Assembly (NCBI RefSeq): GCF_000515415.1
Contig: NZ_KI911783.1
Span: 722,501-786,500, forward strand
DNA from: Bradyrhizobium sp. WSM1417
GTDB lineage: Bacteria; Pseudomonadota; Alphaproteobacteria; Rhizobiales; Xanthobacteraceae
Length of the DNA: 64,000 nt
Direction of reading: 5' to 3'
The translations under genes were made by a program, and so were the position numbers. Of the stretch, positions 38,805 to 48,684 are shown piece by piece. Every line of letters begins with the position of its first letter. Position 1 is the first letter of the stretch. Under the pieces are notes generated by a model. That model did not search any database. It was given only the letters and a program-made list of their open reading frames with translations, and was not told the DNA's origin.

Positions 38805-40199
38805 ATGCTCGACACCGTCCAGCCTCGTTCGCAGCCGCAAGCCGGCGTGCCGCCAAATTCTCTCGCCGACGAATTCATCGAGACGCTGCGGCTGGCGGTG
38901 CCGATGATGCTGACGCAGCTCGGGCAGATCGCGATGATCACGACCGATCTCGCACTGATCGGGCGGCTCGGCGAGAGCGCGGTGGCAGCAGCAGCGCTGG
39001 CGCATACGGTCTATTTCGTCAGCTTCACGTTCGGGCTCGGATTGATGGCGGCGGTGTCGCCGCTGGTCGCGCAAGCCTTCGGCGCCGGCGATGTCAGGCG
39101 CATCCGCCGCTCCTTGCGCGTCGGCTTGTGGGTCGCGCTGCTGATCTCGCTGCCGATGATGGCCTCGCCGCTCTATGGCGAGCACATCCTGGTTGCACTC
39201 GGTCAGGCGCCGCGCTCGGCCGCGCTCGCCCAGCGCTATCTGAATGGGCTGGCCTGGGGCATCGCGCCGGCGCTCGGCTTCATCGCGCTACGCAGCATGA
39301 TGAGCGCGGTGAACCGGCCGCAGGCGCCGCTGTGGATCACGCTCGCGGCGATCCCCGTCAATGCCGCGCTGGTCTACGTCCTGATCCACGGCCTGTTCGG
39401 CCTGCCGGAGCTCGGCCTGTTCGGCGCAGGGCTTGCGACCACGCTGGTCAATCTCGGCACTTTTGCCGCCACGCTCGCCATTGCGGGGCTGCGCAAGCCG
39501 TTCGCGGACTATCGTCCGCTTGCCCATCTCTGGCGGATCGACTGGCCCCTGATGGGCAAGCTCATCGCGATCGGCGCCCCGATCTCGTTCTCGCTGCTGC
39601 TGGAATATGGCCTGTTCTCTTCGGCGGCGCTGCTGATGGGGTTGATCTCGACCACGGCGCTCGCGGCGCATCAGATCGCGCTCCAGGTCACCGCGGTGCT
39701 GTTCATGGTCCCGCTCGGCATCGGCATGGCGGCCACCGTGCGGGTCGGTCACGCCTTCGGCCGCGGCGAGCCGCTTGCGGTGAAGCGCGCAGGTCTCGTT
39801 GCAGCCGTGATCGGGATCGCGTTCGTCTCGGGTCTGACTGTCGCGATCATCTTCGGCCGCTATCAGCTCGGCCGACTGTTCTTCGGCAGCGGCGAGGCGA
39901 GCATGGCGACCGTCGAGCTGACCGCAACGCTGCTGCTGGTCGGCGCGACCTTCTTCATCGCCGATGCGATCCAGACCATCATGGGCGGCGCGCTGCGCGG
40001 CATCAATGACACCAGAATGACGCTGGCATTCGCCGCGATCGGCTATTGGTGCGTGGGCTTTCCCATTGCTTGGTGGCTCGCTTTTCACGCCGATCTCGGC
40101 GCGGTCGGTGTCTGGATCGGACTGTCGATCGGATCGTTCGTCTATGCCGGACTTCTGATCTTGCGCTTCCGGATGCTGACGCGCAAACTGGCGGGATGA
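38805..40199 (+). CDS. MATE-family multidrug/cation efflux transporter
   Basis: A 464-residue MATE transporter with twelve predicted membrane helices in two halves of six. Segments include LAVPMMLTQLGQIAMITTDL, where the MATE N-terminal bundle begins, and SFSLLLEYGLFSSAALLMGL at the start of the second half. It exports cationic drugs or metabolites in exchange for H+ or Na+. Length is normal. Its stop overlaps the start of the HCCA-isomerase-like gene (ATGA), so the two are probably one transcript. Substrate unknown. Confidence 0.92.
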   Translation: MLDTVQPRSQPQAGVPPNSLADEFIETLRLAVPMMLTQLGQIAMITTDLALIGRLGESAVAAAALAHTVYFVSFTFGLGLMAAVSPLVAQAFGAGDVRRIRRSLRVGLWVALLISLPMMASPLYGEHILVALGQAPRSAALAQRYLNGLAWGIAPALGFIALRSMMSAVNRPQAPLWITLAAIPVNAALVYVLIHGLFGLPELGLFGAGLATTLVNLGTFAATLAIAGLRKPFADYRPLAHLWRIDWPLMGKLIAIGAPISFSLLLEYGLFSSAALLMGLISTTALAAHQIALQVTAVLFMVPLGIGMAATVRVGHAFGRGEPLAVKRAGLVAAVIGIAFVSGLTVAIIFGRYQLGRLFFGSGEASMATVELTATLLLVGATFFIADAIQTIMGGALRGINDTRMTLAFAAIGYWCVGFPIAWWLAFHADLGAVGVWIGLSIGSFVYAGLLILRFRMLTRKLAG

Positions 40200-40846
40200 C
40201 GCTCTCCGTCGACCTCTTCTACTCTTTTCGCAGCCCGTTCAGCTATCTGGCGCTGCCTAAGACGCTGAAGCTCGTCGAAGCCTACGATCTGGCGGTGAAT
40301 TTGCGGCCGGTCTATCCGCTCGCCGTCCGTGTGCCCGGGTTTTTCAAGAAGGCCAGCCCGAACTTCATTCGCTATGTGGTGCTCGACAGCACGCGCGTGG
40401 CGCAGCACGAGGGCATTCCGTTCCGCTTTCCGAGGCCCGATCCGATCGTACAGGACAAGGTCACGTTCGACGTCGCGGCGGAGCAGCCCTACATCCACCG
40501 CCTGACCCGGCTTGGTGCCATGGCGCAGCTCGAGGGACGCTCGCTCGCATTCACCGATGCGATCGCCCGGGTGCTGTGGGACGGCTCGGTGGCGGGCTGG
40601 AACGAAGGCGATCATCTCGCGCGCGCCGCAGACAAGGCCGGCTTCGATCTCGCGGCGATGGATGCCGCGATCACCGCGGACCCGGATCGCTACGAGCAGG
40701 TGATCACGGAGAACGCGAAGGACCATGCGGCCTCCGGCCATTGGGGCGTGCCGACCTTCGTGTTCGACAACGAGCCGTTCTTCGGCCAGGACCGCATCGA
40801 TTTGCTGGTCTGGCGCATGGAGAGCAAGGGCCTGATGCGGCGCTAG
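40196..40846 (+). CDS. HCCA-isomerase/DsbA-like (GST-kappa fold) protein
   Basis: A 216-residue protein of the 2-hydroxychromene-2-carboxylate isomerase family. The N-terminal LFYSFRSPFSYLALPKTL has the SxxS-type active site expected in place of a CxxC. A helical insert is followed by the C-terminal GHWGVPTFVFDNEPFFGQDR, the family's cis-Pro end. It uses glutathione in isomerisation of aromatic breakdown products in known members. The start overlaps the MATE stop, so the two are coupled. It is convergent with the FUSC gene, one base apart. Confidence 0.88.
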   Translation: MTLSVDLFYSFRSPFSYLALPKTLKLVEAYDLAVNLRPVYPLAVRVPGFFKKASPNFIRYVVLDSTRVAQHEGIPFRFPRPDPIVQDKVTFDVAAEQPYIHRLTRLGAMAQLEGRSLAFTDAIARVLWDGSVAGWNEGDHLARAADKAGFDLAAMDAAITADPDRYEQVITENAKDHAASGHWGVPTFVFDNEPFFGQDRIDLLVWRMESKGLMRR

Positions 40847-40847
40847 C

Positions 40848-42008
40848 TCACTCCGCCATGCGCGCGGGCTTGTCGGTCGCGGCCTCGGACCATTCGCCGA
40901 CGACGCGATCGAGGTCGCAGAGATTCTGGTGCATCTGCTCCAGCGAAAAGCCGAGCGCGAAGAAGCGCTCCGCGGTGTCGCTGGGCTGCCCCCGGATCAG
41001 GCCGTCCTGGCGCACAGCGGCGACCGCTTCGGCATAATGCTGGAGCGCGACATGCACGGGATGGATCGGCGGCGCGCCGGCGCCTTCACGCAACGCCGCG
41101 GCGGCCGAACGCAGGAAGCGTGCGATCACCGTCGAGACTTCCGTCAGCGGTGCGGCAAGCCGTGTCTGCACCTCGGCCGGCAACGGCACCACGGTCGAGC
41201 GGCCGATCATCACGACGTCATGGCGCAGCCGCAAGATCGTGCGCAACAACGGGCCGGTGTCCGGACCGCTCGACAATCGCGCAGAGCGCTCGCGCTCGGC
41301 TTCGGCGCCAATGGTATTCATGCCGACCATGGCGGTGCCGATACCGTCCTGAATCCGATGCAGCGCGTCATTGTCCCGGCCGCGCGTCAGGCCCGCGAGC
41401 AATTCGGTGAAGGCCTCCGCGATCAATTCGAGCAGCTTCGCCGCGCTGGCGCGGATTTGCCGCACAGCGCGCGATGGCAGCACCAGGAACGAGACGAGCA
41501 GCCCGGTCACCGCGCCGACCGAAACTTCGCTGACGCGATCGATCGCCGAGGCCATGGGATCGGCATGATGCATCGACGGAAGCACGAGCACGATCACGGC
41601 CGTCACCGTTGCAGAGCTCAGATTCGGATAGATCGATGCGACAAAGGCAAGCGGCGCCACGGCCAGCACCAGCAGACCCAGCAGGCCCAGTTCGCCGGAA
41701 TAAGGGATCAGGATCGCGATGGCGCCGCCATAGATCGCGCCGCCGATGGTGCCGAGCATGTAGTCGCGTGTCGCCTTCAGCGAGCGCCCGACGCTCATCT
41801 GGGTGACGATGATGGAGGTGAGGACGGCCCAGAGCGGTAACAAGAGATGCAGCGCGGTGGCGAGCGCGTAGGCGCCGGTGGCCGCCACCGTGACCCGGAT
41901 CGCCAATCCCAATTGGGTCTTTCGCGACCACACCCGGTCGAACAGCTCGCCTGCGAATGCCATGGTCGCGTATCCCGGTCCGATCCTCGCAAAGCCAGCC
42001 AAAAGCAT
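40848..42008 (-). CDS. FUSC-family membrane protein
   Basis: About 386 residues, with a FUSC-like aromatic-acid exporter domain. The N-terminal half has about six membrane segments (IRVTVAATGAYALATALHLL, GTIGGAIYGGAIAILIPYSG, LLGLLVLAVAPLAFVASIYP). The C-terminal half is soluble and helical. Such proteins pump aromatic acids or contribute to stress resistance. Starts at 42008 and 41963 (MAFAGELFDRVWSRK) are both plausible; 42008 is used. It diverges from the MmgE/PrpD gene. Confidence 0.82.
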   Translation of the reverse strand: MLLAGFARIGPGYATMAFAGELFDRVWSRKTQLGLAIRVTVAATGAYALATALHLLLPLWAVLTSIIVTQMSVGRSLKATRDYMLGTIGGAIYGGAIAILIPYSGELGLLGLLVLAVAPLAFVASIYPNLSSATVTAVIVLVLPSMHHADPMASAIDRVSEVSVGAVTGLLVSFLVLPSRAVRQIRASAAKLLELIAEAFTELLAGLTRGRDNDALHRIQDGIGTAMVGMNTIGAEAERERSARLSSGPDTGPLLRTILRLRHDVVMIGRSTVVPLPAEVQTRLAAPLTEVSTVIARFLRSAAAALREGAGAPPIHPVHVALQHYAEAVAAVRQDGLIRGQPSDTAERFFALGFSLEQMHQNLCDLDRVVGEWSEAATDKPARMAE

Positions 42009-42087
42009 AGCTGATCCCCGCGGCCCCGAGGCCGCTTGAAAGGCCAAATCAGCCCGCCTAACTTGCGCGCCAAAACGAGGAAACACG

Positions 42088-43455
42088 ATGGCTCACGAAA
42101 CCGCAACGCTCGCCGCCTATGTCGCCAACCTGAAATTCCAGGATATTCCGGCGGAGGTGCTGGATCGCGCCAAAGTGCTGACGCTGGACTTCCTCGGCAG
42201 CGCCATCCGGGCCCGCAGCGAAGCGGAATCGACCCCCTCGATCCTGAAGATGCTGGAGGCGCTCGCGCTCGACACCAGGGGCGAATCCACCGTGTTCGGT
42301 GACAGCAAGACCTGGACGCCGGCGGTCGCGGCGCTGCTCAACGGCGCCCTCGGCCATTCGCTCGACTTCGACGACACGCATGCGGACTCCTCGCTGCATC
42401 CGAGCGCGCCGGTGGTCCCGGCCGCCTTCGCCATCGGCGAGATGGTCGGCGCTTCGGGCCGCGACGTGCTGACCGCGATCGTTGCGGGCTATGAGGTCTG
42501 CTGCCGGCTCGGCAACGCGCTCGACCCGACCTCGCATTATGCCCGCGGCTTTCACCCCACCGCCACCGCCGGCACCTACGGCGCAGCCGCGGCCGCCGGC
42601 AAGCTGTTCGGCCTCTCCGAGCAACAGCTCATCGCCGCCTTCGGCGTCGCCGGCAGCCAGGCCGCGGGCTCGCTGCAATTCCTGGTCAATGGCGCCTGGA
42701 ACAAGCGTTACCAGGTCGGCGCCGCCGCGATGAACGGCGTGATCGCCGCGACGCTGGCGCGCAACGACTTCGTCGGCGCCACGGAATCGGTCGAGGGTAA
42801 GCACGGCCTGCTCGCCGGCTACACCGACGATGCGCATCCGGACAAAGCGGTCGCCGAGCTCGGCAAGACCTACGAGACCATGAAGATCGGCGTCAAACCG
42901 TATCCGAGCTGCCGCTATACCCACGCCGCAATCGACGCACTGATCGCGATGCGGCGCGAGCACAATCTGACGCCCGACCAGGTCAAGCGTGTCGAAATCG
43001 GCCTGCATCGCAACGGCATCACGCTCACCGGCGACGCCGCGACCAAGCGCCACCCGACCTCGATCGTCGGCGGCCAGTTCTCGATGTTCTTCACCGGCGC
43101 GCTCGCGCTCGACCAGGGCTCATTTGGCTGGGACGACTACACCCGCCTCGGGGACACAGCCATCGACGCGCTCGCCGACAAGTTCGACGTGGTGCAGGAC
43201 GACCGCCTCGAAATCGGCCGCACCCATCCGTTCGGCGCGCGCGTGAGTATCACGACGGACGACGGCGTGCATGAGCGGCTCTATGCCGATCCCTCGGGAG
43301 AGCCGACCTCGTTCCCGGATGCACAAGCGATGCAGCAGAAGTTCTTGACGTTGGCCCGCCCGGTGCTGAACGCGCGCGCGGAGAAATTCGCGGACGCGAT
43401 CATGACGCTGGAGCGGTTCGACCGCGTGGCGAAGGCGACGGAGCTGGGAAGGTAG
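42088..43455 (+). CDS. MmgE/PrpD family protein
   Basis: A 455-residue MmgE/PrpD-fold protein. The region GHSLDFDDTHADSSLHPSAP is the family signature, with GNALDPTSHYARGFHPTATA and GVKPYPSCRYTHAAIDAL carrying further conserved residues. The family includes 2-methylcitrate dehydratase, iminodisuccinate epimerase and cis-aconitate decarboxylase, so the reaction is not settled by sequence. No methylcitrate synthase is adjacent. It diverges from the FUSC gene with an overlapping promoter region. Confidence 0.88.
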   Translation: MAHETATLAAYVANLKFQDIPAEVLDRAKVLTLDFLGSAIRARSEAESTPSILKMLEALALDTRGESTVFGDSKTWTPAVAALLNGALGHSLDFDDTHADSSLHPSAPVVPAAFAIGEMVGASGRDVLTAIVAGYEVCCRLGNALDPTSHYARGFHPTATAGTYGAAAAAGKLFGLSEQQLIAAFGVAGSQAAGSLQFLVNGAWNKRYQVGAAAMNGVIAATLARNDFVGATESVEGKHGLLAGYTDDAHPDKAVAELGKTYETMKIGVKPYPSCRYTHAAIDALIAMRREHNLTPDQVKRVEIGLHRNGITLTGDAATKRHPTSIVGGQFSMFFTGALALDQGSFGWDDYTRLGDTAIDALADKFDVVQDDRLEIGRTHPFGARVSITTDDGVHERLYADPSGEPTSFPDAQAMQQKFLTLARPVLNARAEKFADAIMTLERFDRVAKATELGR

Positions 43456-43465
43456 GAGGTCTCTT

Positions 43466-43610
43466 CACCTCTCCCCGCTTGCGGGGAGAGGTCGGAATCC
43501 AAGCCCAGCTTGGATTCCGGGTGAGGGGGACTCTCCGCGAATCCAACTCTCACCTCCCTTGCGGAGGCTCCCCCTCACCCCAACCCTCTCCCCGCAAGCG
43601 GGGCGAGGGA
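43466..43610. repeat. CCTCTCCC-family repeat (copy 6) overlapping the serine-hydrolase 3' end
   Basis: It has CCTCTCCCCGCTTGCGGGGAG, GGAATCC...GGATTCCGGGTGAGGGGG and CCCCTCACCCCAACCCTCTCC. The right half codes for the last 20 or so residues of the neighbouring hydrolase. Confidence 0.85.
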
Positions 43611-45067
43611 GAAGAGGCCAGGCGCGTTGCCGCGACCACGTCGCGCACCAGATCGAACACGCCATCCGCTTCCGGCGGTGCGTTCGGCGAACGGCCTAAC
43701 CGCACGATCACCAGACGCTCCGACGGAATCACGATCGTGTATTGCCCGATCGTACCCTTGGCGAAGAAGGCATCGCGCGGCCAGCCGTGCTTGACGCGGA
43801 AGGTCGCGCCAAAGCTGTCGCCCTGGTTGGTCCAGAAGCCGGCGCCGATGCCGACCCATGCATTGGGCGTCGCCGACACCGAGTAATTCACCCAGCCCTC
43901 GGGCAGGATGCGCCTGCCGCCGGCGACGCCGTCATTGAGATAGAGCTGACCGAAGCGCGCCCAGTCGCGCGCGGATGCGAGCATCTCGCTCGACCCCTTG
44001 ATCGTGCCGGCGCCGTCGAGCTGGAGCGTGACGTGGCGCATGCCGAGCGGCGCGAACAATTCGCGGCGTGCGAAGGCAAGCGCATCCGCAGGATTGCCGC
44101 CGGCAGCGTTGCGGATCAGATGCGCCAGCATGATGGTGTTGCCATCGTGATAATTCCACACGGTGCCCGGCGCGGTCGCAAGCGGCATGCTCGCGGCATA
44201 GGCGGCCATGTCGGCCTCCACGAATTTCATGCGATTGACCGGCTCGAACGCGGAGCCGAGCGAGGCCTGAAGCGAGCTGCCGAGCGCCAGGCCCGCGGTG
44301 TGGCGCAGCAATTGATCGACGGTGATGGCGTGACGGGGATCGTCCGGATTTGTCCAGGCGGCGACCGATGCGGGCCCCTCGAGTTTCAGTCGGCCCTGAC
44401 GCACGAGAATCCCGATGAGAGCCGAGATCACGGACTTCGTCATGGAGAAGCCGAGCAGCGGCGTCTCCGGTCCGATGCCGTCGGCGTAGCGCTCCGCGAT
44501 GATGCGGCCCGACTTCATGACGACGATCGCGCGGGTGCGGCGGTATGGCGCCGATGTCGGCTCGGCGAAGGCGCGATCAAGCGCGGCTGACAGCTCCGGG
44601 CTCTGTGGCGACACGAGCGCGGGGCCGGCAATCTCGGGCAGCAACGCCGGTTGCCTGTCGTCAGGCGGGAGCCTGACCTCGGCGATATCAGTGCCGTGCT
44701 CGAGCGTGCAGCCGAGGCCCTCGCGATAGACGGCATGGCTGCGGCCGATGCCGAACAGCGTCACCGTGACGTCCTTGCGCGCGCGATCGACCTGATAGTC
44801 CATCGCCCAGGTCAGCAGACCGGCGCCCGGCATCGCATCAATGGTCTCGATCAAATTACGCCTGACATCGAGGCCCGAGACAAACGTCTCCGCGCAGAGC
44901 AAATCGGCGATGAAGCCGGTGGCGACCTTGGGCACGTCATGGGCGCGAACCGCGCCGAGCGCGAGGCCGGCAAAGGCGACCGTGGTGGTGAGAAGGACGA
45001 TCTGGCGGCGGCGGGTCACGGGCTTGCTCCGGCTTGAGGCGCGTGCCGGAGACGAAGCGGCATTCAC
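43550..45067 (-). CDS. NylB-like serine hydrolase (beta-lactamase class C fold)
   Basis: A 505-residue protein. An N-terminal hydrophobic segment (RRQIVLLTTTVAFAGLALGA) anchors or exports it. The hydrolase domain has SxxK in GFSMTKSVISALI, YHDGN in place of YxN, and HTAGLALG; a KGTIGQ segment stands at the KTG position. It resembles 6-aminohexanoate-dimer hydrolase NylB and similar esterases. The C-terminal tail (SSPSPRLRGEGWGEGEPP) is encoded by the dispersed repeat. The start at 45067 is the ORF limit; an internal Met is not obvious. Confidence 0.82.
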   Translation of the reverse strand: MNAASSPARASSRSKPVTRRRQIVLLTTTVAFAGLALGAVRAHDVPKVATGFIADLLCAETFVSGLDVRRNLIETIDAMPGAGLLTWAMDYQVDRARKDVTVTLFGIGRSHAVYREGLGCTLEHGTDIAEVRLPPDDRQPALLPEIAGPALVSPQSPELSAALDRAFAEPTSAPYRRTRAIVVMKSGRIIAERYADGIGPETPLLGFSMTKSVISALIGILVRQGRLKLEGPASVAAWTNPDDPRHAITVDQLLRHTAGLALGSSLQASLGSAFEPVNRMKFVEADMAAYAASMPLATAPGTVWNYHDGNTIMLAHLIRNAAGGNPADALAFARRELFAPLGMRHVTLQLDGAGTIKGSSEMLASARDWARFGQLYLNDGVAGGRRILPEGWVNYSVSATPNAWVGIGAGFWTNQGDSFGATFRVKHGWPRDAFFAKGTIGQYTIVIPSERLVIVRLGRSPNAPPEADGVFDLVRDVVAATRLASSPSPRLRGEGWGEGEPPQGR

Positions 45068-45164
45068 GCCCTACCCGCTCGCCGGATTTGGAAAACGGCG
45101 TAGCTGAATCCCGCGAGACGCTCGCCGATTCCAAAATAGCCTAGATAATACAGTACCCTAAAGA

Positions 45165-46226
45165 TCAGACGGCATTCACCTTGAGCCGCCGGTATTCCGT
45201 CGGCGTCACGCCGGTCACGGCCTTGAAGGCGCGGTTGAACGGGCCGAGCGACTGGAAGCCGGAATCCATCGCGATGGTGATGACGGGGACCTCGGCCTGG
45301 GCGGGATCGGCCAGCGCGGCCTTGGCCTCCTCGATCCGGTGGTTGTTCAGGAACACATTAAAATTGCGGTAGCCGAGCCCCTGGTTGATCAGCCGGCGCA
45401 GCCGGTATTCGGGAGTTTTCAGCCGGCCCGCCAGCACGCCGATGCTGATGTTCTCCTGGCGGTAGATCCGTTCGTCCGCCATCAGCCGCATCAGGGCGTC
45501 GATGAGCTTTTGGTCGGCGGCGTCCTCGCCCACAGGCTGGCTCGCCGCGATCGCCGGCGCAGGCTCCGCGGCGGCCGGAAACAGGTCGGCGCCATCGACG
45601 CGCATCATCGCATAGGCGATGGCCGCGACGATGCTGGCGAGCACGCCTGTATTGACGGTGTTGGCGACATCGCCGACCTCGTTGCCGACGACAAGGATCT
45701 GGAGCAGCGCGTTCAATCCGCCATAGAGCGCGGCCGCACAGATGATGAAGACACGAACGCGGCGGCGGCGCTCGACCAGATCGGCCGACCATGAGCCGAT
45801 CGTCTGCATGATCGCGAGCGCAATGAAGCCGAGCACGATCAGGTTCACCGCGGTGACGGCGAACCGGACATGTCCGCCGGGTGCGATCCAGAGACAGCTG
45901 ACGAAGCTGAAGGCTGTCACCACCCCCCAGGTCAATCCGTGCCACCGGCGCAGGCGAAACTCGTCGTCGAACAGCGCGCGCGTGAACAGCCAGAACACCA
46001 CGATATTGCCAGTCGAGAGCGCGATCAGCGGCGCATGCCATGCCGGGACCAGCGACGATATTCCGACGGAATAGCTCGCGGCATGAGCGGCCGAGCCGAG
46101 CGCAAAGGCCGCGCCGAGCCGGGCTGCCAGCACATTGCGGAAATCGCTGACAAGCGATGCCGCCAGCACTGATAGCAACGCCACAGAAGCGGCGCGGAAT
46201 GCGAGTTCAAGGGCGGCTGACGTCAT
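45165..46226 (-). CDS. AraC-family regulator with membrane N-terminal domain
   Basis: A 353-residue protein. About 215 N-terminal residues have six or seven membrane helices (AASVALLSVLAASLVSDF, LIALSTGNIVVFWLFTRAL, FAVTAVNLIVLGFIALAIM). The C-terminal 110 residues are an AraC DNA-binding domain (ISIGVLAGRLKTPEYRLRRL, ITIAMDSGFQSLGPFNRAFK). It is a one-component membrane sensor and activator. The signal is unknown. Its target may be adjacent; the NylB-like gene lies next on the same strand. Confidence 0.9.
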   Translation of the reverse strand: MTSAALELAFRAASVALLSVLAASLVSDFRNVLAARLGAAFALGSAAHAASYSVGISSLVPAWHAPLIALSTGNIVVFWLFTRALFDDEFRLRRWHGLTWGVVTAFSFVSCLWIAPGGHVRFAVTAVNLIVLGFIALAIMQTIGSWSADLVERRRRVRVFIICAAALYGGLNALLQILVVGNEVGDVANTVNTGVLASIVAAIAYAMMRVDGADLFPAAAEPAPAIAASQPVGEDAADQKLIDALMRLMADERIYRQENISIGVLAGRLKTPEYRLRRLINQGLGYRNFNVFLNNHRIEEAKAALADPAQAEVPVITIAMDSGFQSLGPFNRAFKAVTGVTPTEYRRLKVNAV

Positions 46227-46305
46227 CAGATGCTGTGGCCATCGGTATGGGCGAGCCGAACATCGTCCGTCGGGTTTAGTTTTTCAAGCACCATCCGCAC
46301 CGCAG

Positions 46306-46409
46306 CTGTCATCGTCCGGCTTGACCGGGCGATCCTGTACTCCGAGACGGCCGTGATTGAACCGATAGGCCGCGGCGTACTGGATGCCCCGCCTTCGCGG
46401 GGCATGACG
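46306..46409. repeat. GTCATCGCCCGG-family repeat (copy 2)
   Basis: It begins TGTCATCGTCCGGCTTGACC and ends GGGGCATGACGG, in the same orientation as the copy at 16541. Confidence 0.8.
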
Positions 46410-46481
46410 GCGGGCTTAGCCGCGACGCTGGCGCGGAATCCTGCTAGGATCGAGCCCAAGCAATTCAGACGGAGTTTTCCC

Positions 46482-47399
46482 ATGAGCTGGCAACCCTCGA
46501 ACGATCCCGTGCTCGGCGATCCCATGTCCTGCGATGCGCTCGATCTCGTCATCGTGCCGCGCACGCGCGATCTCGGCGACGGCTTCGCGGTACGCCGCGC
46601 GTTGCCGCACGGCAAGCGGCAGATGGTCGGACCCTTCATCTTCTTCGACCATTTCGGGCCAGTGCAATTCGTCTCAGGCAAGGGCATGGACGTGCGGCCG
46701 CATCCACATATCGGGCTTGCTACCGTCACCTATCTGTTTGACGGCGCGATCATGCATCGCGACAGCGAGGGCAACATCCAGGAGATCCAGCCCGGCGCGA
46801 TGAATTTGATGACAGCCGGCCGCGGCATCGCGCATTCCGAGCGCACGCCGGACGTACAACGCGCCTCGGGGCAGAAGATGCTGGGCCTGCAAAGCTGGAT
46901 TGCGCTGCCGGCGGGATCGGAAGAGATCGCCCCGTCATTCCAGCACTACGGCGCGGGTGACCTGCCGATGGTCACCGAGCGCGACTTCACCGCGAAAGTG
47001 ATCGCGGGCTCGGCCTTCGGCGTCACCTCGCCTGTTTCGATGGTGTCGCCCTGGTTCTACACCGAGGTCACGGCGGTGGCAGGCGCGACCGTGCCGCTCG
47101 ATCCCGATCATGAGGAGCGCGCCATCTACGTCGTCGACGGCGAGGTCGAGATCGCGAACGAGCGCTACGAAGGGCCGCGACTGCTGATCTTCCGCCCGGG
47201 CGACCGCATCACGGTGAAGGCGCTCAAGGCCACGCGGATGATGTTTCTGGGCGGCGACGCCCTGGAAGGCCCGCGCCACATCTGGTGGAATTTCGTCTCC
47301 TCCAGCAAGGAGCGGATCGAGCAGGCCAAGCAGGACTGGAAAACCGGCCGCTTCGCCGCAGTTCCGCAGGAACATGAGTTCATTCCGCTGCCGGAATAG
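46482..47399 (+). CDS. Pirin family protein
   Basis: A 305-residue bicupin. The N-terminal cupin holds the metal ligands in [20 protein letters not shown] and HSERTPD, and the second cupin ([20 protein letters not shown]) lacks most ligands, as usual. Pirins include quercetinase-like dioxygenases and redox-linked regulators of metabolism. GGAG lies ten bases before the ATG at 46482. The long upstream frame runs through a repeat. It diverges from the AraC regulator. Confidence 0.9.
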   Translation: MSWQPSNDPVLGDPMSCDALDLVIVPRTRDLGDGFAVRRALPHGKRQMVGPFIFFDHFGPVQFVSGKGMDVRPHPHIGLATVTYLFDGAIMHRDSEGNIQEIQPGAMNLMTAGRGIAHSERTPDVQRASGQKMLGLQSWIALPAGSEEIAPSFQHYGAGDLPMVTERDFTAKVIAGSAFGVTSPVSMVSPWFYTEVTAVAGATVPLDPDHEERAIYVVDGEVEIANERYEGPRLLIFRPGDRITVKALKATRMMFLGGDALEGPRHIWWNFVSSSKERIEQAKQDWKTGRFAAVPQEHEFIPLPE

Positions 47400-47476
47400 G
47401 CTATCCCGGTCTCCGGTCGCGCGATCAGGCGCGGCCGGATGTCTTGTCGCAAGGCCTTGCTCCGAAAGTTCTGCCG

Positions 47477-48391
47477 ATGACCGCCATGCTCTCCAGCGAC
47501 CTGCCCCTGCCCAAGATCGGGCGCGGCAAGGTGCGCGATATCTACGCCGTCGACGACGACCGCCTGCTGCTCGTCACCACCGACCGCATCAGCGCCTTCG
47601 ACGTCGTAATGGGCGAGACCATTCCGATGAAGGGCGCGGTGCTGACGCAAATCAGCGCGTTCTGGTTCAACGAGCTCGAAGGCGTGGTGCCGCATCACAT
47701 GATCAGCGCCGACACCGACGAGATCATTGCCGCCGTGCCGGCCTTGAAGCCGCATCGCGCCGAAATTCTCGGCCGCGCCATGCTGTGCCGCCGCACCACG
47801 GTGTTTCCGATCGAATGCGTGATCCGCGGTTATCTCTCGGGCTCGGCCTGGAAGGAATATGCAGCCAGCGGCACGCTGGCCGGCGAGAAGCTGAAAGCAG
47901 GTCTGGTCGAGAGCGAGAAGCTGGAGCCTTCGATCTTCAGCCCGGCCACCAAGGCCGAGACCGGCCATGACGAGAACATCACGATCGCGAAGATGCGCAA
48001 GGTCGTCGGCGACGAGACGGCCTACACGCTCGAGAGCATGACGCGCGCGATCTACACGCTCGGCGAGGAGCTCGCCCGCGAGCAGGGCATCATCATCGCC
48101 GACACCAAGTTCGAATTTGGCCGCGACAACGACGGCCGCATCATCCTGATCGACGAAGTCATGACGCCGGATAGTTCGCGGTTCTGGGCCGTCGACGCCT
48201 ACAAGCCCGGCCAGCCGCAGGCGAGCTTCGACAAGCAGCCCTTGCGTGACTATCTCGACGTCGAACGCCGCGCCGGTCGCTGGAACGGCGACGCCCCGCC
48301 GCCGCCTTTGCCGGCAAGCGTGGTGGACGCGACCAGCAAGCGGTATCTGGAAGCATATCGCCGCGTGACGGGGCAGGATTTGAAGATCTAG
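47477..48391 (+). CDS. purC: SAICAR synthase (phosphoribosylaminoimidazole-succinocarboxamide synthase)
   Basis: A 304-residue PurC. The ATP-binding N-terminus is [20 protein letters not shown], with [20 protein letters not shown], the ribose-phosphate region [15 protein letters not shown] and the C-terminal [14 protein letters not shown]. It joins CAIR and aspartate in purine synthesis. The longer eukaryote-like length is normal for this branch. It is likely a single gene; other pur genes are not nearby. The ATG at 47477 is chosen by homology, and another at 47444 is possible. Confidence 0.95.
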   Translation: MTAMLSSDLPLPKIGRGKVRDIYAVDDDRLLLVTTDRISAFDVVMGETIPMKGAVLTQISAFWFNELEGVVPHHMISADTDEIIAAVPALKPHRAEILGRAMLCRRTTVFPIECVIRGYLSGSAWKEYAASGTLAGEKLKAGLVESEKLEPSIFSPATKAETGHDENITIAKMRKVVGDETAYTLESMTRAIYTLGEELAREQGIIIADTKFEFGRDNDGRIILIDEVMTPDSSRFWAVDAYKPGQPQASFDKQPLRDYLDVERRAGRWNGDAPPPPLPASVVDATSKRYLEAYRRVTGQDLKI

Positions 48392-48445
48392 CCCCACTCG
48401 GCGCCTCTCGCTCCGTCATTGCCGGCCGGCTCGATGCCTCCCCGG

Positions 48446-48574
48446 CGTCGTCCTGGCGAAAGCCAGGACCCATACCGCGAGGTCTATCGAGTACGTTCGG
48501 TGCAAATCCCGAATGCACAGACTTCGCCAAACTGCTCCCTGGGGTAATGGGTCCTGGCTTTCGCCAGGACGACG
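48446..48574. repeat. CGTCGTCCTGGCGAAAGCC-family repeat (copy 2)
   Basis: It has GTCGTCCTGGCGAAAGCC at the left, GGTAATGGGTCCTGG and TTTCGCCAGGACGACG at the right. It fills most of the 293-base gap between purC and the SulP gene. Confidence 0.85.
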
Positions 48575-48684
48575 ACGAATGGCGGCGCTTCGGTTCTTCC
48601 ATCCGGCTTGCAAGAATCCTGTTGCGCTAGGCTCGCAGTCGTCTACCTCTCGGAAGCGGAATATTCACGAGCGAGTGTCACGGC

